NCBI RefSeq assembly: GCF_001428865.1
Contig: NZ_LMIV01000002.1
Span: 1-64,000, forward strand
Length of the DNA: 64,000 bases
Reading direction: 5' to 3'
DNA from: Sphingomonas sp. Root241
GTDB taxonomy: Bacteria > Pseudomonadota > Alphaproteobacteria > Sphingomonadales > Sphingomonadaceae
Positions 16,768-24,544 of the stretch are shown piece after piece; position 1 is the stretch's first letter, and each line of letters begins with the position of its first letter. The position numbers and the translations under genes were made by a program. A model generated the notes under the pieces. It saw nothing but the letters and a program-made list of their open reading frames with translations, searched no databases and had not been told where the DNA came from.

Positions 16768-17589
16768 CTAGGTCCCGAAGCTGGCGGCGAGGCTGCCCAT
16801 CGTCAGCGCCCAGCCGTCTACCAGCACGAACAGCAGCAGCTTGAACGGCAAGGAGATGATCGTCGGCGACATCATCATCATGCCGAGGCTCATCAGCACC
16901 GTGGCGACGACGAGGTCGATGACGATGAAGGGCAGGAAAATGAGGAAGCCGATCTGGAATGCCGTCTTGAGCTCGCTGGTGACGAACGCCGGGAGCAGCA
17001 CCGAGAAGGGCACGTCGGACGGCTTGGCATAGGGGCCGCTCTTCGCCATGTCGGCGAACATCTTCACGTCGCGGTTGCGGGTCTGCTTGATCATGAAGCC
17101 GTGGAGCGCGTCGCCGGTGCCGGCGATCATCTGCGTCGCACTGATCTCGCCGCGCGCATAAGGCTGGATCGCAGTCGTGTTCGCCTGGTTGATCACCGGC
17201 GACATGATGAAGAAGCTCAGGAACAGCGACAGGCCGATCAGCACCTGGTTGGGCGGCGTCTGCTGGAGGCCGAGCGCCTGGCGCAGCACCGACAGCACGA
17301 TGATGATCCGGGTGAAGCTGGTCATCATCAGCAGGATGCCCGGCAGCACCGTGAGCAGGCCCATGATGATGAGGACCTGCAGCGACAGGCTGAGCGGCGC
17401 GCCGCCGCCGCCGAGATCGCCCAATGCGCGATCGACTGCGTCCCCCACGCCGGGCGTGGCGACGGGTGCCGGCGCCGGCACGCCCTGGGCGAACGCCGGC
17501 GCGGTGAAGAGGATGAAGAAAGCGAGCAGCCCGACGAACAGCGCCGCGCGCCCGCCTACCGAGCGGGGAGCCGAAAGCCGTGCGAGCAT
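16768..17589 (-). CDS. fliP: Flagellar export gate protein FliP
   Basis: A 273-residue export gate protein. It has a cleavable signal peptide (LFVGLLAFFILFTAPAFAQ), then the four membrane segments with the signatures LTVLPGILLMMTSFTRIIIV and LPFIVIDLVVATVLMSLGMM. FliP forms the pore of the export channel with FliQ and FliR. The ATG overlaps the fliO stop (ATGA), which sets the start; longer in-frame extension through fliO is rejected. Confidence 0.95.
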   Translation of the reverse strand: MLARLSAPRSVGGRAALFVGLLAFFILFTAPAFAQGVPAPAPVATPGVGDAVDRALGDLGGGGAPLSLSLQVLIIMGLLTVLPGILLMMTSFTRIIIVLSVLRQALGLQQTPPNQVLIGLSLFLSFFIMSPVINQANTTAIQPYARGEISATQMIAGTGDALHGFMIKQTRNRDVKMFADMAKSGPYAKPSDVPFSVLLPAFVTSELKTAFQIGFLIFLPFIVIDLVVATVLMSLGMMMMSPTIISLPFKLLLFVLVDGWALTMGSLAASFGT

Positions 17590-17843
17590 CAGCTTGCCGC
17601 CTTGTCCACGAGCGTGACGCCGCTGCGGCTGACCGAGACGAGCAGCTTCTGCCCCTCGAACTCCACCACCGCGAGGCGCAGGCCCGGCGCGAGCATCATC
17701 GTCTCCTTGACCTGCACCATCCGCGTGCCCTGGTTCTTGGGCAGCCGCGCCTCGAGCTTGCGCCACGCATAGAGGCAGCCGATCAGCAGACCGCAGACCA
17801 GCGGCAGCAGGATCACCAGCTTGAGGATGTACGACCACATCAT
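17589..17843 (-). CDS. fliO: Flagellar protein FliO
   Basis: An 84-residue small membrane protein with one N-terminal segment (YILKLVILLPLVCGLLIGCLYA) and a short cytoplasmic beta-rich tail with the FliO-type VKETMMLAPGLRLAVVEFEGQKLLVSV. FliO helps assemble the FliP ring. Call is supported by position between fliN and fliP as well as sequence. Either of two adjacent ATG codons may be the start; both overlap the fliN stop. Confidence 0.85.
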   Translation of the reverse strand: MMWSYILKLVILLPLVCGLLIGCLYAWRKLEARLPKNQGTRMVQVKETMMLAPGLRLAVVEFEGQKLLVSVSRSGVTLVDKAAS

Positions 17844-18139
17844 GCGCGGGCGGTCCGCTTCTCGGGGCTGACCAATTCGGTCATCCGCACGCCGAACTTC
17901 TCGCCGACGGTGACGACTTCGCCGCGGCCGATCAGCGTGCCGTTGACGAAGATGTCGAGCAATTCGTTGGCGTCGCGGTCGAGCTCGATCACGCTCTCCT
18001 CGCCGAGCGCGAGCAGTTCGCGCAGGGACAGGGAAGTCGAACCGATCTCCACGGTCAGCTTGACGTCGACGTCCTGGAGCAGCCGGAAATTGGTCGCGAG
18101 CGCGGTTTCGACTGCGAATCCGCCGGTCATGTCGTTCAT
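17840..18139 (-). CDS. fliN: Flagellar motor switch protein FliN
   Basis: A 99-residue C-ring protein consisting almost only of the SPOA domain: DVDVKLTVEIGSTSLSLREL, VIELDRDANELLDIFVNGTLIGRGEVV and KFGVRMTELV. It forms most of the lower C-ring and helps dock the export ATPase. Start chosen by overlap with the fliM stop (ATGA); the long upstream extension in this frame lies antiparallel within fliM and is a shadow. Confidence 0.93.
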   Translation of the reverse strand: MNDMTGGFAVETALATNFRLLQDVDVKLTVEIGSTSLSLRELLALGEESVIELDRDANELLDIFVNGTLIGRGEVVTVGEKFGVRMTELVSPEKRTARA

Positions 18140-19083
18140 CGGAAGTCCTCTTCGGTGAGCGGTTCGAATTGGGTGAGCCGGACCGCGGCGCGGCCGTTGG
18201 CGGTGCCGACGAGACCAGTGCCGAGGCGGCGCGACGCCACCATCACCGGGACCTCGGCGCCGAAATCGATCGGGATCACGTCGCCGGCCTGCAGCTCGAG
18301 CAGGCGGCCCAAGGAGACCACCGGCTCGGCGAGCACCGAGCGGATCGGGAATTTGACGCCCATGACCGCCCGGGTGAGGCCGCTGCGCCACTCGGGCTCG
18401 ACCTCGGCTGGGATGCCGTGAACCTTCACCGCGAGCGCGGCGCCGTGCGGCTTCAATGCCGCGACGGGGTAGAGGATATCGACGAAGGCGGGCTTGCGCT
18501 CGCCCAGCGCCATGCCGAAGCGCGTGACGATGACGGGATCGTCGCCGGCGAATTCGGGGAGCGCGGCAAGGCTACCGCCCTCGACCGCGCGGAAGGCCAC
18601 GCGAGTCAGCGGCTCCCAGGCGGCCTCGAGCGGCGCGGCGACCGCAGCGGCGAGGCGCACCGCCAGCGTCTCGGCGGCCGGCGTGAATTCGACTGGCAAG
18701 GGATTGGGCGCTTCGCCGTCCCCGCCGAAGAACGCGTCGAGCATCTCGAGCAACTGCTTCGCGTCGATCGCCAGATGCACGTGCGCGCGCGAACTGCCCA
18801 TCGCCAGCGGCTGCCACGCAGTGAGGCCATGGCCGCGCTCGGTGCGATAGTCCGCCCAGCGCTGCACCGCGAGCGGTTCGGCCCAGACGCGCATCTCGGC
18901 ACGGCACATCCCGTCGAACACCGGCTTCAGCGACTTGGCGAGCCGCGCGCACAGATGCTGCAGCGTGACCAGATCGCCGAACGGGTTGAGGTTCGACGAT
19001 CCCAGCACCGGCGCGTGCTCCGCGCTGGCCCGGGGGCGTTCCCGCCGTTCGGCCGTGCCGATGTCTGAAGGGGCGTTAACCAT
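18136..19083 (-). CDS. fliM: Flagellar motor switch protein FliM, lacking the usual CheY-binding motif
   Basis: A 315-residue FliM. The middle domain and the C-terminal SPOA domain (VVSLGRLLELQAGDVIPIDF, then RRLGTGLVGTANGRAAVRL) are clear. The N-terminus reads MVNAPSDIGTAERRERPRAS and has no EIDALL-like motif, the short segment that binds phosphorylated CheY in most FliM proteins. Residues NLNPFGDLVTLQHLCARLAK open the middle domain directly. Divergent motif or a different way of receiving the signal are both possible. No chemotaxis gene lies in the window. Confidence 0.88.
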   Translation of the reverse strand: MVNAPSDIGTAERRERPRASAEHAPVLGSSNLNPFGDLVTLQHLCARLAKSLKPVFDGMCRAEMRVWAEPLAVQRWADYRTERGHGLTAWQPLAMGSSRAHVHLAIDAKQLLEMLDAFFGGDGEAPNPLPVEFTPAAETLAVRLAAAVAAPLEAAWEPLTRVAFRAVEGGSLAALPEFAGDDPVIVTRFGMALGERKPAFVDILYPVAALKPHGAALAVKVHGIPAEVEPEWRSGLTRAVMGVKFPIRSVLAEPVVSLGRLLELQAGDVIPIDFGAEVPVMVASRRLGTGLVGTANGRAAVRLTQFEPLTEEDFR

Positions 19084-19089
19084 GCCCGT

Positions 19090-19707
19090 TCACTGAACGA
19101 TGAAATTGGTAAAGTAGACGTTACTTACGCCGCCGAAACCTTCCTTTTCCTTCAGCACGCCGTTGATCGCCTTCGCCAGCCGGTCCTGGATCTGGCGCTT
19201 GCCCTGCGCGGTGAAGACTTCTTCCTCGGTGGTCTCGCCCAGCGCCATCAGCACCTGCGAGCGGATCGCGATCTCGTGCGTCTTGATGTTCTCGACGACG
19301 CGCTCGTCATAGGGCGTCGAGACGGCGATGCCGACCTGGACGAAATGGACGCTGTCCTGGAGGTTCGAGGTGAACTCCTTTTCGAGCGGATAATAGGTCG
19401 AGGCATATTTGTCGCCGCCTTCGCCCTTGGGCGTCGGCTTGCCGTGGCCGGCGGAGCCGCCTTCATTGCTCTCGCCATGGCCGCCCTCGCCGCCGGCACC
19501 CGCACGCTTCTCCTCGCTCTTGGGAACGAGCCTTGGCGCGTCGTCATGCGCGTCGGCGGGCTTCACGCTGAACCAGCCGGCCTGCATGCCATAGACAGCG
19601 GCACCGCCGCCGGTGCCGAGCAGCGCGATGGGGATGCCGACGAGGAGGAGAAGCTTGCCGCCCCTCTTCTTCTTGGGCGCAGGAATTGCGTCAGGTGTAT
19701 CGGCCAT
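19090..19707 (-). CDS. fliL: Flagellar basal-body protein FliL
   Basis: A 205-residue single-pass inner-membrane protein that surrounds the stator. A Lys-rich start (PKKKRGGK) is followed by one membrane segment (residues about 18-40) and a low-complexity Gly/His/Glu linker (residues 55-100) before the periplasmic stomatin-like domain (YYPLEKEFTSNLQDSVHFVQVGIAV...VSNVYFTNFIVQ). GGAGACC precedes the ATG. It sits between fliK and fliM on the minus strand. Confidence 0.9.
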   Translation of the reverse strand: MADTPDAIPAPKKKRGGKLLLLVGIPIALLGTGGGAAVYGMQAGWFSVKPADAHDDAPRLVPKSEEKRAGAGGEGGHGESNEGGSAGHGKPTPKGEGGDKYASTYYPLEKEFTSNLQDSVHFVQVGIAVSTPYDERVVENIKTHEIAIRSQVLMALGETTEEEVFTAQGKRQIQDRLAKAINGVLKEKEGFGGVSNVYFTNFIVQ

Positions 19708-19724
19708 GATGGTCTCCGTTGATC

Positions 19725-20843
19725 TCAGGCGATGCGTTTATTGGTGGGATCGGTGGCTTCCGCCGCCTCCGCCGCGCGCGGCGCGGGCGATTGCGGCATC
19801 GGGACTTGCTGGGCGTGGCGGGCCGAGCCCTGTCCCGCCCCGCCGCCGTCGACGCTGGTCTGGCCGAGCTTGACGCCGCGAGCCTCGGCCAGTTCGGAGA
19901 GGCGCGGCTGCGCCTCGGTGAGGAGCTGGCGCGCGGCCGGCGTCTCGGTGGCGAAATGGACATGGATGCGATCGCCGTCCTGGCGGATCGATACGTCGAC
20001 CTTGCCGAGCGCCTCGGGCGACAGGCTGAGGCGCGTTTCGCGCGACGGCGAGGCATCGCGCATCGCCTCGAGCCGGTCGACCATCTGCCCCATCCATTCC
20101 TGGCGGCGCATGTCGAGCGCGCTTTGCTGGACATCGGCGGCAGCGGCGATCGCGTGCGGCCGGACGATATCGCCTAGCGCGACCGGTGCGCCGGCAGGCA
20201 GCAGATCCTGGATCAGCGTCCGGTGCGTCTCGGTCGGCGCGGCGCCGGTAGCAGCGGCGGCGAAGAGCGCGGCCGCGAGCTGGGGTGCCGAAGTGAGGGC
20301 CGGTGCTTCCACCTGCGCCGGCTGCGCGACCGGCACGGCGACCCGGAGCTTGACGGGCTCGGCAGTGTCGGGCTGGGCGAGCTCGGGCCGAAGCTCGGGG
20401 GCCCGGGCTGCGTCGAGTTCGAGCTGGGCGGTTTCGGTGCCGGTGCCGTTTCCGGGGATGAGCAGCGATGGCGCCGGAAGCGCTTCGCCCTGCTCAGCCG
20501 CTCCGTCCAGGCCGATAGCGACAGGAGGTGGAGCGATGCCGAGCGGCGTGGCCGGCGCCGCCGGCGGCGCGATGGGAAGCGCGAACCACGCGAATGCGAT
20601 ATCCTCGGCGTCGGGTGCCGCTTCCTCGCCTTCGGCCCCGGGATCGGGATCGCGTTCCGGCCGGGTCTTGCCGGGGGCGGCAAGGATTTGCCGGCCGGGC
20701 ACGAGGATCTCGCCGGCTTCGGCGGCAGCCGCATCCCCACCGGGCAGCGCGAAGCTGCCGGCTGCGCCTTGTGCAGGCGCGGCCGCGCGCACGGGCCCGT
20801 GCGGGATCGCGGCGGGAAGTGACGAAAGCTGGATCAACTGCAA
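19725..20843 (-). CDS. fliK: Flagellar hook-length control protein FliK
   Basis: A 372-residue protein with a Pro/Ala-rich N-terminal two thirds of low complexity and the conserved C-terminal hook-length domain (RLSLSPEALGKVDVSIRQDG, then AARQLLTEAQPRLSELAEARG). It measures hook length during export and triggers the FlhB switch. The frame opens with a TTG at 20843, preceded by GGGGG; no ATG is available near, so the exact start is uncertain. It follows fliJ by 30 bases. Confidence 0.85.
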   Translation of the reverse strand: MQLIQLSSLPAAIPHGPVRAAAPAQGAAGSFALPGGDAAAAEAGEILVPGRQILAAPGKTRPERDPDPGAEGEEAAPDAEDIAFAWFALPIAPPAAPATPLGIAPPPVAIGLDGAAEQGEALPAPSLLIPGNGTGTETAQLELDAARAPELRPELAQPDTAEPVKLRVAVPVAQPAQVEAPALTSAPQLAAALFAAAATGAAPTETHRTLIQDLLPAGAPVALGDIVRPHAIAAAADVQQSALDMRRQEWMGQMVDRLEAMRDASPSRETRLSLSPEALGKVDVSIRQDGDRIHVHFATETPAARQLLTEAQPRLSELAEARGVKLGQTSVDGGGAGQGSARHAQQVPMPQSPAPRAAEAAEATDPTNKRIA

Positions 20844-20873
20844 AGACCCCCGGTGAAACGTTCACCGGGCACT

Positions 20874-21308
20874 TCAGCAAATATCGTGCCGTTTTCTGGA
20901 GTTGGCCGGCAGCGCCTCGAGGTCGCGCAGCGCCTTGAGCGCGGCCTTGACGTCTTCGCGCTCGATCAATTTCTCGATCGCGCTCTGATCGCGATGCGCC
21001 TCGCGGGTAGCGGCACGGGCATTTTCGAGCCCCTGCTGGGCGACGACGATGCGCCGCTCGGCGGCGTGCGCCGATTGGTGGAGCCGGTCGCGATAATGCG
21101 CGGCGGCGATCAGCGAGGTGGCGAAAGTCGGAGCCGGCGTCGCGACGGGCGCGACATTGGCGGCGAGCGCCGCGATGCGCTCGCGGAGCGTCTCTTCCTG
21201 ATCGACCTTGCTGCGCGCATGCACTTCGGCGGCGCGGACCTGATCGAGCTGGAGCGTGCGGACACGCAGAAGCCGTTCGAGCTTCTTCGCCGTCCTAGGC
21301 ATCGACAT
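20874..21308 (-). CDS. fliJ: Flagellar export chaperone FliJ
   Basis: A 144-residue, almost entirely helical, coiled-coil protein that links the ATPase FliI to the gate protein FlhA. LERLLRVRTLQLDQVRAAEV at the start and the run of heptad-like Ala/Leu/Arg thereafter fit FliJ, although sequence conservation in this family is low. It lies between fliI and fliK as expected. A palindromic repeat separates it from fliI. Confidence 0.75.
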   Translation of the reverse strand: MSMPRTAKKLERLLRVRTLQLDQVRAAEVHARSKVDQEETLRERIAALAANVAPVATPAPTFATSLIAAAHYRDRLHQSAHAAERRIVVAQQGLENARAATREAHRDQSAIEKLIEREDVKAALKALRDLEALPANSRKRHDIC

Positions 21309-21321
21309 TCAGCAAACTGGC

Positions 21322-21468
21322 TCCCCTCCCTCCTAGGGAGGGGCAGGGGGTGGGTGCGCGCGTCTGCGCGCCCAAAGAATCTCTGGCGTGACAGCAAAGG
21401 ACACCGGCCGGGGCATCGAGCCCCAGCCGGTGCCACCCACCCCTGACCCCTCCCTTGCAGGGAGGGGG
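21322..21468. repeat. Composite palindromic repeat between fliI and fliJ
   Basis: Two G/C-rich arms of about 33 bases (CCCCTCCCTCCTAGGGAGGG near 21322 and the complementary TGACCCCTCCCTTGCAGGGA near 21444) face each other. Each arm is itself a small hairpin. The core holds another stem, CACCGGC...GGGGC with GCCCC...GCCGGTG. The layout resembles a dispersed intergenic palindrome (REP/BIME class). It would form a strong RNA hairpin in the fliI-fliJ transcript. Confidence 0.7.
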
Positions 21469-21490
21469 AAGAGTTGAATATCGATACGGC

Positions 21491-22819
21491 CTACGCATCG
21501 CCGAACACGCCGGTCAGCTCGGCGATCGCGTCGGGCAGGGTCACGACTTCGTCCGCGCCCTGGCGGATATATTCCATCACCGCCGGATGGCAGGCGATCG
21601 CCGCGTCGATCTCGGGATCCGCGCCGGGGCGATAGGCGCCCATCAGCACGAGATCGCGGTTCTCCTCATAGGTGGCGAGATGCCGGCGCAGTACGCGCGC
21701 GGCGTGGATGTGATCCTTGTCCGCGATGTCGGTCATCACGCGGCTCACCGAGGGACCGAGATCGATCGCCGGATAGACGCCGCGTTCCGCCAATGCGCGG
21801 CTGAGCACGATATGGCCGTCGAGGATCGAGCGCGCGCTGTCGACCACCGGGTCGTTGCCGTCGTCGCCGTCGGCGAGCACGGTGTAGATCGCCGTGATCG
21901 ATCCGCCCGACGAGACGCAGGTGCCCGCGCGTTCGATCAGGCTGGGCAGCATCGCGATGGCGCTCGGCGGGTATCCGCGCGCGCTGGCCGGCTCGCCGAG
22001 CGCGAGACCGATCTCGCGGCCGGCATGCGCCACGCGCGTGAGCGAATCCATGATCAACAGGACCTTCTTGCCCTCGGCGCGGAAGCTCTCGGCAATCGCA
22101 GTGGCGCGCAGCGCGCCGCGGATGCGCAGCACCGGCGAGTGATTGGCGGGGACCGCCACCACCACCGAACGCGCGCGGGCGGTGCCGAACACCTTGGTCT
22201 CGAGGAAATCGGCGACTTCGCGCGAACGCTCGCCGATCAGTCCGACCACGACGACATCGGCCTGCGCCGCACGGACGATCATGCCGAGCAGCACCGATTT
22301 GCCGACGCCGGATCCCGCCATGATGCCGACGCGCTGGCCCTGGCCGATGGTGAGCAGCCCGTTGATCGCGCGGACGCCGACGTCCATCGGTTCGAGAACC
22401 CTGCCGCGATCGAGCGGCGACTGGAGCTTGCCGGCAAGCGGCCATTTGCCTGGCCCCCGAACGGGTCCGAGCCCGTCGATCGGCTTGCCGGCGCCGTCGA
22501 CGACGCGGCCGAGCAGGGCGGCGCCGACTTCGGCCTCGCCCGGAGGGCCGATCGGACGCACGGGTGCGTTGGGAAGCAGGGCGGCGGGGCCGCCCAAATT
22601 CATCATCAAGGTCCGGCCGGCCCGGAAGCCGATCACTTCGGCTTCGATCCGGCTGGCCCCGTCGCCGACCGCGCAGACGGTGCCGACGGGCAGCGAGAGG
22701 CCGACCGCCTCCATCAGCAGCCCGTCATAGGAGGAGAGCCGTCCCGAGACCTTGGGCCGCGGCGCGAAGTCGCGGCAGCCCAGCCCGTCCAGATAATCGT
22801 CGGTGAACTTGTTCAGCAT
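21491..22819 (-). CDS. fliI: Flagellum-specific ATPase FliI
   Basis: A 442-residue F1-beta-like ATPase that powers and orders flagellar export. P-loop AGSGVGKS at residues 168-175, Walker B LLIMDSLTR, and the FliI-typical GERSREVADFLE and YPAIDLGPSVSR segments are all present. Length is normal. It overlaps the end of fliH by seven bases on the minus strand, indicating coupling. Confidence 0.96.
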   Translation of the reverse strand: MLNKFTDDYLDGLGCRDFAPRPKVSGRLSSYDGLLMEAVGLSLPVGTVCAVGDGASRIEAEVIGFRAGRTLMMNLGGPAALLPNAPVRPIGPPGEAEVGAALLGRVVDGAGKPIDGLGPVRGPGKWPLAGKLQSPLDRGRVLEPMDVGVRAINGLLTIGQGQRVGIMAGSGVGKSVLLGMIVRAAQADVVVVGLIGERSREVADFLETKVFGTARARSVVVAVPANHSPVLRIRGALRATAIAESFRAEGKKVLLIMDSLTRVAHAGREIGLALGEPASARGYPPSAIAMLPSLIERAGTCVSSGGSITAIYTVLADGDDGNDPVVDSARSILDGHIVLSRALAERGVYPAIDLGPSVSRVMTDIADKDHIHAARVLRRHLATYEENRDLVLMGAYRPGADPEIDAAIACHPAVMEYIRQGADEVVTLPDAIAELTGVFGDA

Positions 22820-23541
22820 GCGGGCGGGATCGGAACGCGGTCGATCGCCTGCGCGAGCTGCTCGATCCAGATGTCGGGACCATCCTCGACGATCGTCGAG
22901 GCGCTCTCGATCACGAAGCTGCCGCGCGTCACGTGCGGATCGCCGACCGGGAAGATCGTCGCCGGAAGCTTGCCCTGGACGAGCGGCACATCGTCGGGAT
23001 GCAGCCGCAGCAGCGCCGATTCGGCACCGTCGGCGAGTAAGTCGACCGCAGCGGTGATCCGCGCGGCGAGGATGTCGGGCGCGATGCCGGCATCGCCGAT
23101 CATCCGCTGGACGAGATGGAGCACGGTCTGGCGGAGATGCCCCGCCATGCGCTCGCGATCGAAATGCGCTCCGGCGGCGAGCGCGGTCGAGACCTGGTCG
23201 AGCAAGGCGGCCTCGCGGGCGTGCGCCTCCTCGATTTCGGCGAGCGCGGCGGCGCGGCCCTCGGCGAAGCCCGCCTCGTGCGCGGCGGCGATCGGATCGA
23301 TGAAGGCGGTGGGCGCGGGCGGCACTTCGGCAGTGAACGGATCCCAGCCTTCGGTGGGGTTCACCCCCGGATCGGCGGGCGAGAAATGGCGCGGCGAGAC
23401 CGGCGCCGGTTCCTCGAACCCGCGGCGGCCGATGCTGCCGACATCGGCGGCGGCGAACGCCGCGCCTTCGCCGAACGCGCGCTGGAGCACATTCGCGGCG
23501 GCCTGGATGCGGCCGGAAAAGCCCGGGGCGAAATCAGACAT
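22813..23541 (-). CDS. fliH: Flagellar ATPase regulator FliH
   Basis: A 242-residue helical protein with a long Ala/Glu-rich middle (AHEAGFAEGRAAALAEIEEA) and a C-terminal domain like the V-ATPase E/FliH stator; it ties FliI to the C-ring. Similarity is weak, as usual for FliH, but placement between fliG and fliI and the GxxxG-like helix leave little doubt. It overlaps fliG by eight bases and fliI by seven. Confidence 0.85.
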   Translation of the reverse strand: MSDFAPGFSGRIQAAANVLQRAFGEGAAFAAADVGSIGRRGFEEPAPVSPRHFSPADPGVNPTEGWDPFTAEVPPAPTAFIDPIAAAHEAGFAEGRAAALAEIEEAHAREAALLDQVSTALAAGAHFDRERMAGHLRQTVLHLVQRMIGDAGIAPDILAARITAAVDLLADGAESALLRLHPDDVPLVQGKLPATIFPVGDPHVTRGSFVIESASTIVEDGPDIWIEQLAQAIDRVPIPPAC

Positions 23542-24544
23542 AATCGTCGTCGCCGCCCTTGCCCGGCATCTGCAGCGTGCCGTCCTTCACGAGGCCGCGC
23601 GCGATGGCGATCATCACCTTCTGCGCGTCGAGCACGTCGGCGAGCTTCATCGGCCCGCGCGCTTCCATCTCGTCGCGAATACCGTCGGCGGCGCGGCTCG
23701 ACATGCAGCCGAGGAAGCGATTGCGGACATCCTCCTCGACGCCCTTGAGCGATTTGACCAGCACGTCGGCATCGATGCTGCGGATGAGGGTCGAGAGATT
23801 CTTGTCGTCGAGCTCGAGCAGATTGTCGAAGACGAACATCGCCTCCTCGATCGCCTTGGCGACTTCGCGGTCGATCTTGGCGAGCTTGGGCATGACGCGC
23901 TGCTCGGTGATCTTCCGGGCGCCCGACAGGATCTTCGCCGCCTCGCGCGTGCCGCCGAGCTGGAGCCCGATCGATTTGCGCGCGCCGCTCGCACGATTGG
24001 CGAGCATCGCCTTCAAGGTCTCGATCGCCTCGGGGGGTACGGGCCCCAATTTGGCGACGCGGCGCAGTATCTGCGGCTGCGCGTCCGGCGGCAGATGCTC
24101 GAAGACCTGGGCTGCGACTTCGGGATCGAGCTGCGCGAGCAATACCGCGGCGATCTGCGGATGCTCCTCGGCGATCATCGACGCGATCTCCTCGGGCTCG
24201 AACCATTGGAGCTGTTCGAGCCGGGCCGTCGCCTCGACGGGCACGATCCGGGCGAGCACGCCTTCGGCGCGATCGGCGCCGAGCGCACGCGTCATCATCC
24301 CCTCGACCTGCGGCCGGGGATCGAAGACGATCGAGGAACGGCCGCGCGCCTTGAACACGAAATCGTCGAGCACCTGCTCGACCTCGGCCTCGCTGACATC
24401 GGCGACGGTGAACATCGCCCGGCCGAGATCGCGGACCTCGTCGGGATCGAGCTTCTGGAGGATGGCCGCGGCCTCCTCTTCGCCGACCAGCATCATCAGG
24501 ACCGCGGCGCGCTCGACGCCGTTGAAGCTGCGCAGCGCGTTCAT
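23534..24544 (-). CDS. fliG: Flagellar motor switch protein FliG
   Basis: A 336-residue rotor protein with three helical domains. The middle-domain EEHPQ motif (IAEEHPQIAAVLL) and the charged C-terminal torque helix (RSIDADVLVKSLKGVEEDVR, then SSRAADGIRDEMEARGPMKL) are typical. It couples the MS ring (FliF) to the C-ring and contacts MotA. It overlaps fliF by four bases and fliH by eight, so translation of the three is coupled. Confidence 0.95.
   Translation of the reverse strand: MNALRSFNGVERAAVLMMLVGEEEAAAILQKLDPDEVRDLGRAMFTVADVSEAEVEQVLDDFVFKARGRSSIVFDPRPQVEGMMTRALGADRAEGVLARIVPVEATARLEQLQWFEPEEIASMIAEEHPQIAAVLLAQLDPEVAAQVFEHLPPDAQPQILRRVAKLGPVPPEAIETLKAMLANRASGARKSIGLQLGGTREAAKILSGARKITEQRVMPKLAKIDREVAKAIEEAMFVFDNLLELDDKNLSTLIRSIDADVLVKSLKGVEEDVRNRFLGCMSSRAADGIRDEMEARGPMKLADVLDAQKVMIAIARGLVKDGTLQMPGKGGDDDYV

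Noticed and set aside
21309..21335. TTTGCT with GG ten bases upstream before fliJ, as a sigma-54 site
   Set aside because: The -24 half reads GGGGAG instead of TGGCAC and lies within the palindromic repeat.
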